Source: Kribbella catacumbae DSM 19601 (GTDB lineage: Bacteria; Actinomycetota; Actinomycetes; Propionibacteriales; Kribbellaceae). Taken from it: a stretch of DNA of 64,000 nucleotides. A program made the position numbers and the translations under genes. Positions 35,114-45,668 of this stretch are shown piece by piece (within the stretch, counting starts at the first letter, position 1; every line of letters begins with the position of its first letter). A model generated the notes under the pieces. The model searched no databases. It was given only the letters and a program-made list of their open reading frames with translations, and had not been told where the DNA came from. The stretch covers positions 18,978 to 82,977 of the forward strand of contig NZ_AQUZ01000038.1 of the NCBI RefSeq assembly GCF_000372465.1, written 5' to 3'.

Positions 35114-35475
35114 GGGACTCGGCCGTCGGCACCGTCGACCTGTTGTGGTTCCTTGAGAACCGCAACGCCGAGGCGCCGCCTGAGTCGTGGCCAGATCACC
35201 TCCTTCCACAGGGTCTCCGCGACCTTCGAGCCGGCACTGACCGTGATGCCAATAATGATGGGAGTCAGGATCGGGTCCAGCCCTTGGCTGCCCTCCGTGA
35301 CCACTACTTCGGCGCGATCGACCTCATCGATGCGAACATCCGCCGCCACCGCGGCAGCGGCCGCTTCGCTGGCCGGATCGCTCAGTTCGGCCAGGATCTC
35401 GTCGACCACTGCCTGGATCTTCTCTGCCCCCGCGTCGCCGCGAACATAACGCAGCTCAATCGTCGAACTGATCAT
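35110..35475 (-). CDS. Small protein with hydrophobic helix, first gene of the unit
   Basis: 121 residues. Beta-alpha-beta N-terminal half (STIELRYVRGDAGAEKIQAV), then AEVVVTEG and a hydrophobic segment at about 67-84 (LDPILTPIIIGITVSAGSKV), then a basic amphipathic tail (WPRLRRRLGVAVLKEP). Size and layout recall the small effector-associated constant components (EACC1-like) described in actinobacterial conflict systems, but I cannot confirm the family. ATG 35475 follows GGGGGA; ATG 35490 is an alternative. Confidence 0.65.
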   Translation of the reverse strand: MISSTIELRYVRGDAGAEKIQAVVDEILAELSDPASEAAAAAVAADVRIDEVDRAEVVVTEGSQGLDPILTPIIIGITVSAGSKVAETLWKEVIWPRLRRRLGVAVLKEPQQVDGADGRVP

Positions 35476-35921
35476 CGTCGTTTCCCCCATTGCCCCCGCG
35501 CAACGATTTCGATGCGCGTCTCCAATCTGGCACCGCGGACCCCTGGACGCCAGAGGTGGTCGGCCGCAAGTTTCCACCCGGCAGATCAGAGCAGTCGTCC
35601 ATCAGTGCCGTCCGTTCGCTCCAGATCACACCTCGCGTTGCAGGCCGGTTGAGTTAGGCGAACTAATGAATTGAAATCGCCCTGCCCTTTCATCTTCGCA
35701 GCCGTCAGAGGAAACAATTGCCGTAAGGCTTCCCGGCGCGCGGTGAGCGCGGAGTCATCGGGACTTCCGACCGCCCATCGCGGCATCAGTGGAGCTGCCC
35801 CGCGGCGGCTCGGGCGGTGAGCATCGCCACTCGAAGGCCGGAGGGGATGGTCTGCCCATTAGGGTGGAGATGCCTCCACGGGGTGGCCCGGGAGCGACAC
35901 GAGGAGCAGAGGACGTACCTG
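35476..35921. promoter_or_regulatory. Divergent intergenic region with small hairpin
   Basis: This 446-bp stretch holds the promoters of the five-gene unit (minus) and isocitrate dehydrogenase (plus). GTGGAG/CTCCAC at 35864-35879 is a 6-bp stem with a 4-nt loop, 43 bases before the icd start. A 66-codon minus-strand frame (35586-35786) has an acceptable composition but no clear ribosome site, and I do not call it. The middle part (35640-35720) is AT-richer than its surroundings. Confidence 0.35.
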
Positions 35922-38141
<2,220 letters not shown>

Positions 38142-38157
38142 TACCACCAACAAAGGC

Positions 38158-38189
38158 GCCCGGTGACCATCTGATATCGGTCACCGGGC
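38158..38189 (+). terminator. Terminator after icd
   Basis: Perfect 11-bp stem GCCCGGTGACC/GGTCACCGGGC with a 10-nt loop, 17 bases after the icd stop and followed by a T-containing stretch (ACTCTTGTGTT). Confidence 0.85.
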
Positions 38190-38229
38190 ACTCTTGTGTT
38201 CGCCACCAGACCGAGGATCATGAGGGCCC

Positions 38230-39201
38230 ATGGACAGCTTGGTTATTCAGACAATTGTTGGGCTGCTGTTGATTTTCGCGGGCCTTTCCGTGGTGGTCTC
38301 GGTGGTCACCGAGGGGGCCACGCGGTTCATCGGGTTGCGGGGCGAGTATCTGCTGCGCGGGATTCGGTCGCTGGTGGATGGGCCGACGGCCAATCAGATC
38401 ATGATGCAGCCGATGGTCGCCCGGACGGCCGACAAAGGAGTACTGCCGGACAACGCGGGTAATACCGCGCTGGGCAGGGTGGAAAGAAGGAAGCTTCCGT
38501 CTTATCTCTCGGGTCGTTCTTTTGCGCGGTCGTTCCTCGACGTTCTCGTGCCGGACATCTCCGGGACCACCACCGTCGCTCAGGTCAGGACCAAGGTCGT
38601 CGGCTGGGAAGACGACAATGCGCTGAAGAAGCCGTTGCTGAGTCTTCTCGCTGAGGCCGGGGACGACATCGGGAAGTTCCGGGAAGGCCTGGAGCAGTGG
38701 TACGACGACCACATGGACCGGGTGACCGGGTGGTACAAGCGCCATGTCCGCTGGATCTCGCTCGGCGTCGCGACGGTCATGGTGCTGCTCTTCAACGTCA
38801 ACGCCATCGGCATCACCCGCTCGCTCTACACCGACGAAGCGCTTCGGGAAACCGTCGTCACCCAGGCCGCGAACTCCGCCGACTGCTCGAACAAGGACGC
38901 GGGCGACTGTCTGAGCGACCTCCGCACAGAGATCCAGAAGGTCCGCGCGTCCGGCCTTCCCATCGGTTGGGGCCCTGTCTCCGCCTGCGCTGCGCCCGAT
39001 GCGTCCTGCAACTGGTTCGAACAGCGAGGGTTCGCCGACCCGGACCAGGGAACCGGCCAGGACATTCAACTTTTTCTGCTCGTCCTGGCCGGCTGGGCGC
39101 TGATGGTGGCTGCCACCGTCCCCGGAGCTCGCTTCTGGTTCGACGCGCTGTCGCGGCTCGGGAGCCTGCGATCCACCGGGCCGAAACCGTCGAGCAGATA
39201 G
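38230..39201 (+). CDS. Membrane protein of unknown function
   Basis: 323 residues. TM helices at the start (IQTIVGLLLIFAGLSVVVSV), in the middle (WISLGVATVMVLLFNVNAIG) and near the end (IQLFLLVLAGWALMVAATVP). A soluble segment of about 130 residues lies between the first and second, and one of about 90 residues with four cysteines (CSNKDAGDC, CAAPDASC) between the second and third is probably outside the membrane. No enzyme motif. ATG 38230 follows GAGGGC. It converges on the HelD-like gene with a 4-base gap. Confidence 0.75.
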   Translation: MDSLVIQTIVGLLLIFAGLSVVVSVVTEGATRFIGLRGEYLLRGIRSLVDGPTANQIMMQPMVARTADKGVLPDNAGNTALGRVERRKLPSYLSGRSFARSFLDVLVPDISGTTTVAQVRTKVVGWEDDNALKKPLLSLLAEAGDDIGKFREGLEQWYDDHMDRVTGWYKRHVRWISLGVATVMVLLFNVNAIGITRSLYTDEALRETVVTQAANSADCSNKDAGDCLSDLRTEIQKVRASGLPIGWGPVSACAAPDASCNWFEQRGFADPDQGTGQDIQLFLLVLAGWALMVAATVPGARFWFDALSRLGSLRSTGPKPSSR

Positions 39202-39205
39202 CGGC

Positions 39206-41248
39206 CTAGCTCAGCAGGCTCGGCAGCGGAGTTGTGTGGACTATTTGCAGAGAGCTGACTGCGCGTGTCAGTACGACGTACAGGCGGTGGAGGCCGCGGG
39301 GTTCGGCTGCGACGATGTGGGCTGGTTCGGCGACGATGACCGCGTCGAACTCGAGGCCCTTCGCGAGGCTGGCCGGGACGCAGACCAGGCGTTCCGTGTC
39401 CATCTCGTCTTCGGTCGCGCCCAGGAGTGCCGGGTGCAGACCGGCCGCTGCGAGTACGTCGTACAGGGGTGAGATCTGGTCGTCGGCCGCGATGAGTGCG
39501 ACCGAGCCTTCGCCGGCGAGGGCGGTCTTGCAGGCGGCGACGAGGGTGTCCGTGAACGAAGGCTCGTCGGTCGAGACGATCGAGAGCGCGTCGGCGACGG
39601 TCCGGACACCGCGCGGTACGCCGAGCGTCGGTGCGATCTGGGGCAGCAACCTGGCCGCGAAGTCGATGATCTGGTCCGGGACGCGGAAGCCCCGATCGAG
39701 TTCGGCCACGATGGCGTCGGACTTCTCGAGGTGATCGAGGACGCGATCCCAAGAGCCTGCTGCCCAGGGCGTCGTCGCCTGCGCGAGATCGCCGAGGACC
39801 GTCGCCGACCCGGTGCGGCACCGCCGGCCCAACGCGCGCAACTGCATGGCCGACAGGTCTTGTGCCTCGTCCAGCACGAGATGGCCGAGCGAGCCGGCCT
39901 GGCGTTCGATCAGGTCGTCTAGCTCGTCCAGCAAGATGGTGTCGGCGCCCGACCACTTCGCCGACTTCCACGAACGGGGAGCCTTCGGCCACAGCAGTGC
40001 GGCGCGCTCGTCGGCGGTGAACTCGTCGGCCGCCTGCGCCAGGAACTGGGCGTCGGAGAACAGCCGCCAGAGCACCTGCTCGGGGACGACGCGGGGCCAC
40101 ACCGTATCGAGCACTGCACGCACGGGCTTCGAGCGGGCCACGGCGTTCTGCGTACGGTCGTCCGGCGACTCGCCCCGCTGCTCCATCTGAACCAGTACTG
40201 CGTGCGCGATCCGCTGCGCCAAGGCGTTCCGTCCCGGGGCGTATCGCGTCGACTCGCGCAGGGCGGACACGATGTCCGCGAGCTCGTAGTCGTGCACCCG
40301 ATAACGATAGGAACCCTTGCTGTAAAGGATTCCGGTGGTCGGCGTACCGACAGCTGACCACAGGGCGCGGCGCAGTACGCGGGCCATCCGTGCATCACCT
40401 TTGAGCCGCGCGGCCTCCGAGTCGTCCGACGCGGCCGCGGGCTGGTTGATCAGCTCGTCGATGGTGATCTGCCGTACGTCGACCTCGCCGAGCGCCGGCA
40501 GGACCTTGCGGATATAGGAGAGGAAGGAGCGGTTCGGCCCGACGATCACGACTCCGCCGCGACTCAGCCGTTCCCGTTCGGTGTAGAGCAGATACGCAAC
40601 CCGGTGCAGGCCGACGGCCGTCTTGCCGGTACCGGGTGCGCCCTGCACGCAGACGCTTGGATGCAGCGGGGCGCGGACCAGGTCGTCCTGCTCCGGCTGG
40701 ATCGTCGCCACGATGTCGCGCATCGGTCCGGTGCGCGGGCGCTCGATCTCGTTCCGCAGGAAGGCGTCGGCCTGGTCGGCGTACCCGCTGCCGATCATCG
40801 GCTCGTCCTCGAACCCGGTCAGCTCAGCCACATCGGAGAACCCATAGCGGCGCCGCAGCATGACCCGCTGCCGGTCGCTGCGGGTCGCTCGATAGAACGG
40901 CACCGAGACTCGCGCCCGCCAGTCGATCACCAGTGGGGTGCCGTTGCCGTCGTGAACGTGCCGGCGGCCGATGTAGATCCGGTCGATGTCCTCGATGGCG
41001 CCGGCCTCGTAGTCGAGCCGGCCGAAGAACAGCGGCACCTCTGGCAGGTCGAGCAGAGCCTGCGTCCGCATCCGTTTGGCGCGTTCGTTCGCTTCGTTGG
41101 TGAAGCGTTCGTCGTTGTCCTCGCCGCCGATCAGCGGCACGTCTCGTGCCTCGACCTCCTGGTACATCCGGGCCAGCGCCACCCGGGCCTCGGCGAGGAA
41201 GGCCTGTTCGGCCTCGAGTTCTTCTTCGGAGCGTGCGGATTCGAGCAT
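39206..41248 (-). CDS. HelD/HelR-like UvrD-family ATPase
   Basis: About 680 residues. An N-terminal coiled-coil-like arm (EEELEAEQAFLAEARVALAR) precedes a split superfamily 1 helicase core: Walker A QGAPGTGKTAVGLHRVAYLL, VVIVGPNRSFLSYI, Walker B-like HLVLDEAQDLSAMQLRALGR, and VVLTRAVSSLQIVH near the end. HelD proteins remove stalled RNA polymerase from DNA and recycle it; the related HelR gives rifamycin tolerance. I cannot separate the two here. ATG 41248 is the likely start; the frame is open upstream to 41326. Confidence 0.85.
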   Translation of the reverse strand: MLESARSEEELEAEQAFLAEARVALARMYQEVEARDVPLIGGEDNDERFTNEANERAKRMRTQALLDLPEVPLFFGRLDYEAGAIEDIDRIYIGRRHVHDGNGTPLVIDWRARVSVPFYRATRSDRQRVMLRRRYGFSDVAELTGFEDEPMIGSGYADQADAFLRNEIERPRTGPMRDIVATIQPEQDDLVRAPLHPSVCVQGAPGTGKTAVGLHRVAYLLYTERERLSRGGVVIVGPNRSFLSYIRKVLPALGEVDVRQITIDELINQPAAASDDSEAARLKGDARMARVLRRALWSAVGTPTTGILYSKGSYRYRVHDYELADIVSALRESTRYAPGRNALAQRIAHAVLVQMEQRGESPDDRTQNAVARSKPVRAVLDTVWPRVVPEQVLWRLFSDAQFLAQAADEFTADERAALLWPKAPRSWKSAKWSGADTILLDELDDLIERQAGSLGHLVLDEAQDLSAMQLRALGRRCRTGSATVLGDLAQATTPWAAGSWDRVLDHLEKSDAIVAELDRGFRVPDQIIDFAARLLPQIAPTLGVPRGVRTVADALSIVSTDEPSFTDTLVAACKTALAGEGSVALIAADDQISPLYDVLAAAGLHPALLGATEDEMDTERLVCVPASLAKGLEFDAVIVAEPAHIVAAEPRGLHRLYVVLTRAVSSLQIVHTTPLPSLLS

Positions 41249-41430
41249 CGGAAAATGCAGCCTCGACTCGTGTTGGAGAAAGCGAACGACGGACAGGCGA
41301 TCAACAGATCCCGCCCCGGAGACCATCCGGTTCGATTCGATCCTTCACGCAGTGCACGGAAACCACCCGAAAAGGCAGGCCGGGGACGCTACCAGCACCC
41401 CCGGCAACCCGCCACTGATTTATTGGCCGG

Positions 41431-41850
41431 CTACAGCGCCTCTTCCAGCCGGTTGCGCAGCAGCTGTTCAAGCGGCAGGGAGTCCCCGTCCCGCGCGCCG
41501 AGCCCGACCGTGAGCGGCGGATCCGACGGCACCACCCGTACTCCGAACAGCCGCGCCTTGAGGCCGGCCGGCGTACCGAGGATGTAGAAGTTGCCGTCGG
41601 CATCCGCACCGAGCGACCGGTTGCGACGCAGGTACCAGCCGACGATGCCGGTCCGGTAGCTCGCACTCGACCCGACCACCGGCGCCCGCAACGGCTGCGG
41701 CTCGATACCCGCCGCCTTCAGCTTCTCAATGAAGTCGGCCAGGAGCGCCCGAGCCTGCGCGGTCTCGGTGGCCTTGCGGTGCGCGAGGGCAGCAGCCTGA
41801 GCGACGGATGCCTCCCGCCGTCTCTCACGCCAACTCGGCTCGTTGTCCAC
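41431..41850 (-). CDS. Conserved hypothetical protein
   Basis: 139 residues. A basic, helical N-terminal 50 residues (WRERRREASVAQAAALAHRK) is followed by a compact beta domain (VGWYLRRNRSLGADADGNFY then ILGTPAGLKARLFGVRVVPS). The shape matches small actinobacterial proteins of unknown function. ATG 41850. It lies just downstream of the Gfo/Idh/MocA gene on the same strand, with 9 bases between stop and start, and may be transcribed with it. Confidence 0.7.
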   Translation of the reverse strand: MDNEPSWRERRREASVAQAAALAHRKATETAQARALLADFIEKLKAAGIEPQPLRAPVVGSSASYRTGIVGWYLRRNRSLGADADGNFYILGTPAGLKARLFGVRVVPSDPPLTVGLGARDGDSLPLEQLLRNRLEEAL

Positions 41851-41859
41851 TCCCCCAGC

Positions 41860-43104
41860 CTAGGCCGGGCTCAGGGTGACGACCGTACCGGTGGTGCGGG
41901 CGCGTTCGGCGGCCCAGACGACTCGGTGGCTGGCGAGGCTGATGGTGGCATCGGTGGGGAGTAGTCCCGGATCACCGGTCTCGACCGCGCGCAGGAACGA
42001 GGCGGTGAGTTCCTGATCTCCCCCGCCGTGACCGTCACCGTCCGCCTCAGGTACGGCGACGAGCTCCTCGGCGCCGGTGCGGAAGTCCACCAGCCGGATC
42101 GTGCGGCCGTTTCCTTCCAGATAGCCGTGAGTGCCCAGGAGCCGGGTCTGCCGGTGTTCCATCGGAGTGAACGCACTCATCGTGAAGGAACAAGTACCGC
42201 CGGCTGGGAACTCCAGGTTCACCACCTGATGATCGACGACGTCGTTGTCGCACGCGTAGACGCACCGGCCGTACGGACCGGTCCGTAGAGCCTCGAGTAC
42301 GCCGGCCTCGGTGCGCTCCTGAGTGACCGCCCCCAACGGCCAGAAGTGCCGGCCGGGGTCGGCCAGGCAGTCGAGATAGAGGCGCTTGGCCGAGTAGGGG
42401 CACGACGGTTCCAGCGGGCAATCGACGCATCGCGACGCGGCTCCAGCCGGTCGCTCGGAGGCCCGGAAGTGGGTCAGGCTGCCGAACGAACTGACCCGGG
42501 CCGGCACCTGGCCGAAGAGATGGACGAGCCAGTCGAGGTCATGGCACGCCTTGGTCAGCAACATCGGCGCTGACGTGTCCGACCGGCGCCAATGCCCACG
42601 GACAAAGGAATGTGCGTGATGCCACCAGCCGACGGGTTCCAGGTGCTGCACGTTCACCAGCCTCCCGATCCGGCCGGAGTCGAGCAGCCCTTTCAGCATC
42701 CGGGTGTACGGCGTGTACCTCAGCACGTGACAGACGGCCAGGATGATCCCGTTCCGCTGAGCCGCCCTGGCAATGGCGGCAGCATCGTCCTCGCTGGTGG
42801 CCATCGGCTTCTCCAGCAGGATGTGATAGCCGAGATCCGCGAGCCGTACCGCGGGTTCGGTGTGCAACTGGTCCTGGGTGGCGATGATCGCCGCGTCGGC
42901 CAGCCGCCCGGCATCGGCGAGTTCACCCCAGTCGGAGTACAGCCGATCGGCCGGTACGGCGAACTCTGCGCCGAGTGCCGATCGCCGGCCCGGATCGGGT
43001 TCGGCGATGGCGGTCACCCGCGCCACTGAGGACCCGACCGCGCTCCGGGCGTACAGCTGACCACGCAGTCCCCCGCCGACGAGGGCTAGAGTCACGCTAG
43101 CCAT
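41860..43104 (-). CDS. Gfo/Idh/MocA family oxidoreductase
   Basis: 414 residues. Rossmann domain with LALVGGGLRGQLYARSA and, later, YHILLEKPMAT, the family signature; C-terminal alpha/beta domain with the catalytic-region ACHDLDWLVHLFG (His/Asp). These enzymes oxidise or epimerise sugars and cyclitols with NAD(P). An unusual cysteine cluster (CVDCPLEPSCPYS) could bind a metal. Divergent from the ROK repressor with 73 bases between starts, so it probably acts on the sugar imported by the adjacent ABC system. ATG 43104 after AAAGGA. Confidence 0.92.
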   Translation of the reverse strand: MASVTLALVGGGLRGQLYARSAVGSSVARVTAIAEPDPGRRSALGAEFAVPADRLYSDWGELADAGRLADAAIIATQDQLHTEPAVRLADLGYHILLEKPMATSEDDAAAIARAAQRNGIILAVCHVLRYTPYTRMLKGLLDSGRIGRLVNVQHLEPVGWWHHAHSFVRGHWRRSDTSAPMLLTKACHDLDWLVHLFGQVPARVSSFGSLTHFRASERPAGAASRCVDCPLEPSCPYSAKRLYLDCLADPGRHFWPLGAVTQERTEAGVLEALRTGPYGRCVYACDNDVVDHQVVNLEFPAGGTCSFTMSAFTPMEHRQTRLLGTHGYLEGNGRTIRLVDFRTGAEELVAVPEADGDGHGGGDQELTASFLRAVETGDPGLLPTDATISLASHRVVWAAERARTTGTVVTLSPA

Positions 43105-43126
43105 GGATTCCTTTCCGCTACATTAT

Positions 43127-43139
43127 TAAGGAGTCCATC
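43127..43139. promoter_or_regulatory. Candidate ROK operator, copy 1
   Basis: On the minus strand GATGGACTCCTTA, within a 30-bp AT-rich stretch (ATTATT on both flanks) between the divergent Gfo/Idh/MocA and ROK genes. It shares ATGGACTCC with the site before the binding-protein gene. Confidence 0.55.
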
Positions 43140-43177
43140 ATTATTGACCCTGACAGCAACGAACCTCAAGGGGAGAC

Positions 43178-44335
43178 ATGACCGAGGAGCCGAGCGGCGG
43201 AGACTTGTCCCGGCTGCGGCAGCTGAACGGGCTGGCGGTGATCCGCGCACTGCGCGACGACAAGGCGCTGACCCTGACTGAGCTGGCCAAGCGAACCGGC
43301 CTGTCCCGCGCCTCGACCGAGGATGTGGCCCGGGAACTGATTGGGCGCGGCTGGGTGGCCGAGGTCGAGCCGACCGCGGGTACAGTCGGCCGGCCCGCCC
43401 GCCGTTACCGGTTCCGCGCCGACGCGGGACGGGTCCTCGGCGTCGACATCGGTGGACACACGATCCGCGCCCTGGTCACGGACCTCGACGGCGAGGTGCT
43501 CAACTCCGCCACTCTCGCCGTGACCCCCCAGCTCGGCCGCAGGCAACGCTTCGCCGCTCTGGACGCGTGTGTCAGCACGGCTCTCGCCGGGGCCGGGGTC
43601 GCCTCCGACCAGATCTGGTCGACCGGAGTCGCCACCACCGGCCTGGTCGACGGGACGGGACGAGTCATGCTTTCCGACTCGCTGACCGAGTGGACCGGCG
43701 TCGACCTCGCCGCACACCTGCGACGACTCGTCCCCGCGCCGGTTCGGGTGGAGAACGACAGCAAACTGGCCGCACTCGCCGAGTCCTGGCGTGGGGTCGC
43801 CCGGTACGCCAAGGACGTGGTGTTCCTGCTGGCCGGCGTACGGACCGGCACCGGCCTGATCATCGACGGCAAGCTGCACCGCGGTTTCGGCAACGCCGCG
43901 GGCGAGATCGGCGCATTGCCGGCGGCCGGCTGGCTCCGGGCTCCGGACCACCTGCGCGCCTGGTCGGGCGGGAAGGACGAGTTCGAAGACGTCTTCCTCG
44001 CCGCGCGGGACGGCGACCGCGACGCCGTCAGGGCGGTCCGGCGGTACACCCGCGACATCGCGGTGGGTGTCTCCGCGCTGGTCCTCACGCTGGACCCGGA
44101 GCTCCTGGTGGTCGGTGGCGGCTTCTCCCGCTCCGCGGATCTGGTGGTCCAGCCACTGCGCCGCGAACTCGATCGATGGTGTCTGCGAACGCCGGAGATC
44201 CGGGTCTCCACCTTCGGGGACGAGGGCGTGGCGCTGGGCGCGGTACGGCTCGCGCTCGAGCAGGTCGAGGCAGCCCTGTCCGGGGGTGCCGAGCTGGCCT
44301 CCGCGGAGATCTTCGGGGCGACCGGGCGGAACTGA
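43178..44335 (+). CDS. ROK family transcriptional regulator
   Basis: 385 residues. Winged helix at about 25-75 (TLTELAKRTGLSRASTEDVA); ROK domain with VLGVDIGGHTIRALVTDLDG (ATP/sugar phosphate-binding start), VENDSKLAALAES, and a reduced version of the ROK signature LLAGVRTGTGLIIDGKLHRG. The zinc-binding cysteine motif of many ROK proteins is absent. It probably represses its own region and the ABC/glycosidase genes downstream until a sugar is present. ATG 43178 after GGGGAG. Confidence 0.92.
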   Translation: MTEEPSGGDLSRLRQLNGLAVIRALRDDKALTLTELAKRTGLSRASTEDVARELIGRGWVAEVEPTAGTVGRPARRYRFRADAGRVLGVDIGGHTIRALVTDLDGEVLNSATLAVTPQLGRRQRFAALDACVSTALAGAGVASDQIWSTGVATTGLVDGTGRVMLSDSLTEWTGVDLAAHLRRLVPAPVRVENDSKLAALAESWRGVARYAKDVVFLLAGVRTGTGLIIDGKLHRGFGNAAGEIGALPAAGWLRAPDHLRAWSGGKDEFEDVFLAARDGDRDAVRAVRRYTRDIAVGVSALVLTLDPELLVVGGGFSRSADLVVQPLRRELDRWCLRTPEIRVSTFGDEGVALGAVRLALEQVEAALSGGAELASAEIFGATGRN

Positions 44336-44349
44336 TCTGCGCTGGGCTC

Positions 44350-44375
44350 TTGACATAATTTCCATGGACTCCATG
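44350..44375 (+). promoter_or_regulatory. Promoter and candidate ROK operator, copy 2
   Basis: TTGACA at 44350-44355 is a plausible -35 element, and CATGGACTCCATG (44363-44375), a perfect 6+1+6 palindrome, lies in the spacer/-10 region. Binding there would block transcription of the binding-protein gene. The ATGGACTCC core matches the site at 43127-43139. Confidence 0.6.
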
Positions 44376-44414
44376 ATTAACCCATTCACTGCGGATGTGT
44401 TTGGAGGACCCAGG

Positions 44415-45668
44415 ATGCGGATGTCGAAGAGGCTGAGTGCTGTTCTGCTCTCGGCGGTACTGGCTGTTTCAGCCTGTTCGGGTGGCACCGGCGCCCAGCC
44501 GGCTGCCGACCCCAACGCCAAGGTCACGCTGTCGTACGGCGTCTGGGACGCCAACCAGAAACCGGTGATGGAGTCTCTCGCCGCGGAGTTCACCAAGACT
44601 CACCCGAACATCAGCGTCGAGGTCCAGCTCACTCCCTGGGCCGACTACTGGACCAAGCTCAAGGCTGCCGCGACCGGCGGTGCGGCGCCGGACGTCTTCT
44701 GGATGAACGGGCCGAACTTCCAGCTCTATGCCTCGAACAAGGTGATCGGACCGATGCCCGGCCAGCCGGACCTGTCCGTCTACCCCAAGCCGCTGACGGA
44801 TCTCTACACCTTCGAGGGCAAGCCGTACGGGCTTCCGAAGGACATGGACACCGTCGGCGTCTGGTACAACAAGACGCTCTTCGACGCCAAGCAGGTCCCG
44901 TACCCGAAGGATGACTGGACCTGGGCCGACTTCCAGGACGCCGCGGCGAAGCTGACCGATGCCGGTAAGGGCATCTACGGAACCGCCGCGCCGCTCGGCA
45001 GCTTCCAGGAGTACCAGTACGACACGATCGCTCAGGCCGGTGGCTACGTCATCTCGCCGGACGGCAAGAAGTCTGGGTACGGCGACCCGAAGACGATCGC
45101 CGGCCTGACGTTCTGGACCGACCTGATCAAGAACAAGCAGTCGCCCGACCTCAAGACGATGACCGACACGACCCCGATCCAGCTGTTCGAGGCCGGCAAG
45201 ATCGCGATGTACTGGGGCGGCTCCTGGAACGTCTCGGAGTTCACGGCCAACAGCTACACCAAGGGCAAGATCGATGTCGCCCCGCTCCCCCGCGGCGAGA
45301 AGCAGGCCACCATCATCCACGGCGTGGCGAATGTCGTCTCGGCCAAGACGGACCATCCGGACCAGGCCTGGGAGTTCGTCCGCTTCCTCGGCTCCAAGGA
45401 GGCCGCGCAACTCCTGGGGCAGAAGGGCCCGATTCCGGCGTACAACGGAACGCAGACGGCTTGGGTGAAGGCTCATCCCGAGCTCAAGCTCCAGACGTTC
45501 CTCGACTCGGTGAGCTACGCGGTACCGTTCCCGGTCTCGAAGAACACCGCGGCGTGGAACGAGGCGGAACTCACCTATCTGACCAAGGCGTGGAACGGTG
45601 AGGTCCCCACGGACCAGGCCGCGACCGACTTGGCGAAGGCCATGGACGCCCTGCTGGCCAAGGAATGA
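44415..45668 (+). CDS. Sugar ABC transporter substrate-binding lipoprotein
   Basis: 417 residues, family 1 solute-binding protein. Signal MRMSKRLSAVLLSAVLAVSA with lipobox Cys21 (SAC). The two-lobe fold is shown by VTLSYGVWDANQKPVMESLA, PDVFWMNGPNFQLYA, FEGKPYGLPKDMDTVGVWYN and MYWGGSWNV. It would bind an oligosaccharide outside the cell and pass it to the two permeases. ATG 44415 follows GGAGGA. Its stop overlaps the next start by four bases. The upstream open frame belongs to the ROK gene region. Confidence 0.93.
   Translation: MRMSKRLSAVLLSAVLAVSACSGGTGAQPAADPNAKVTLSYGVWDANQKPVMESLAAEFTKTHPNISVEVQLTPWADYWTKLKAAATGGAAPDVFWMNGPNFQLYASNKVIGPMPGQPDLSVYPKPLTDLYTFEGKPYGLPKDMDTVGVWYNKTLFDAKQVPYPKDDWTWADFQDAAAKLTDAGKGIYGTAAPLGSFQEYQYDTIAQAGGYVISPDGKKSGYGDPKTIAGLTFWTDLIKNKQSPDLKTMTDTTPIQLFEAGKIAMYWGGSWNVSEFTANSYTKGKIDVAPLPRGEKQATIIHGVANVVSAKTDHPDQAWEFVRFLGSKEAAQLLGQKGPIPAYNGTQTAWVKAHPELKLQTFLDSVSYAVPFPVSKNTAAWNEAELTYLTKAWNGEVPTDQAATDLAKAMDALLAKE

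Noticed and set aside
35586..35786. 66-codon minus-strand frame upstream of the five-gene unit
   Set aside because: No ribosome site and no similarity seen; the composition is only weakly protein-like, so it is left as uncertain.
38218..39069. 283-codon minus-strand frame opposite the membrane protein
   Set aside because: The plus-strand product has clear TM helices and a ribosome site; the minus-strand sequence has neither.
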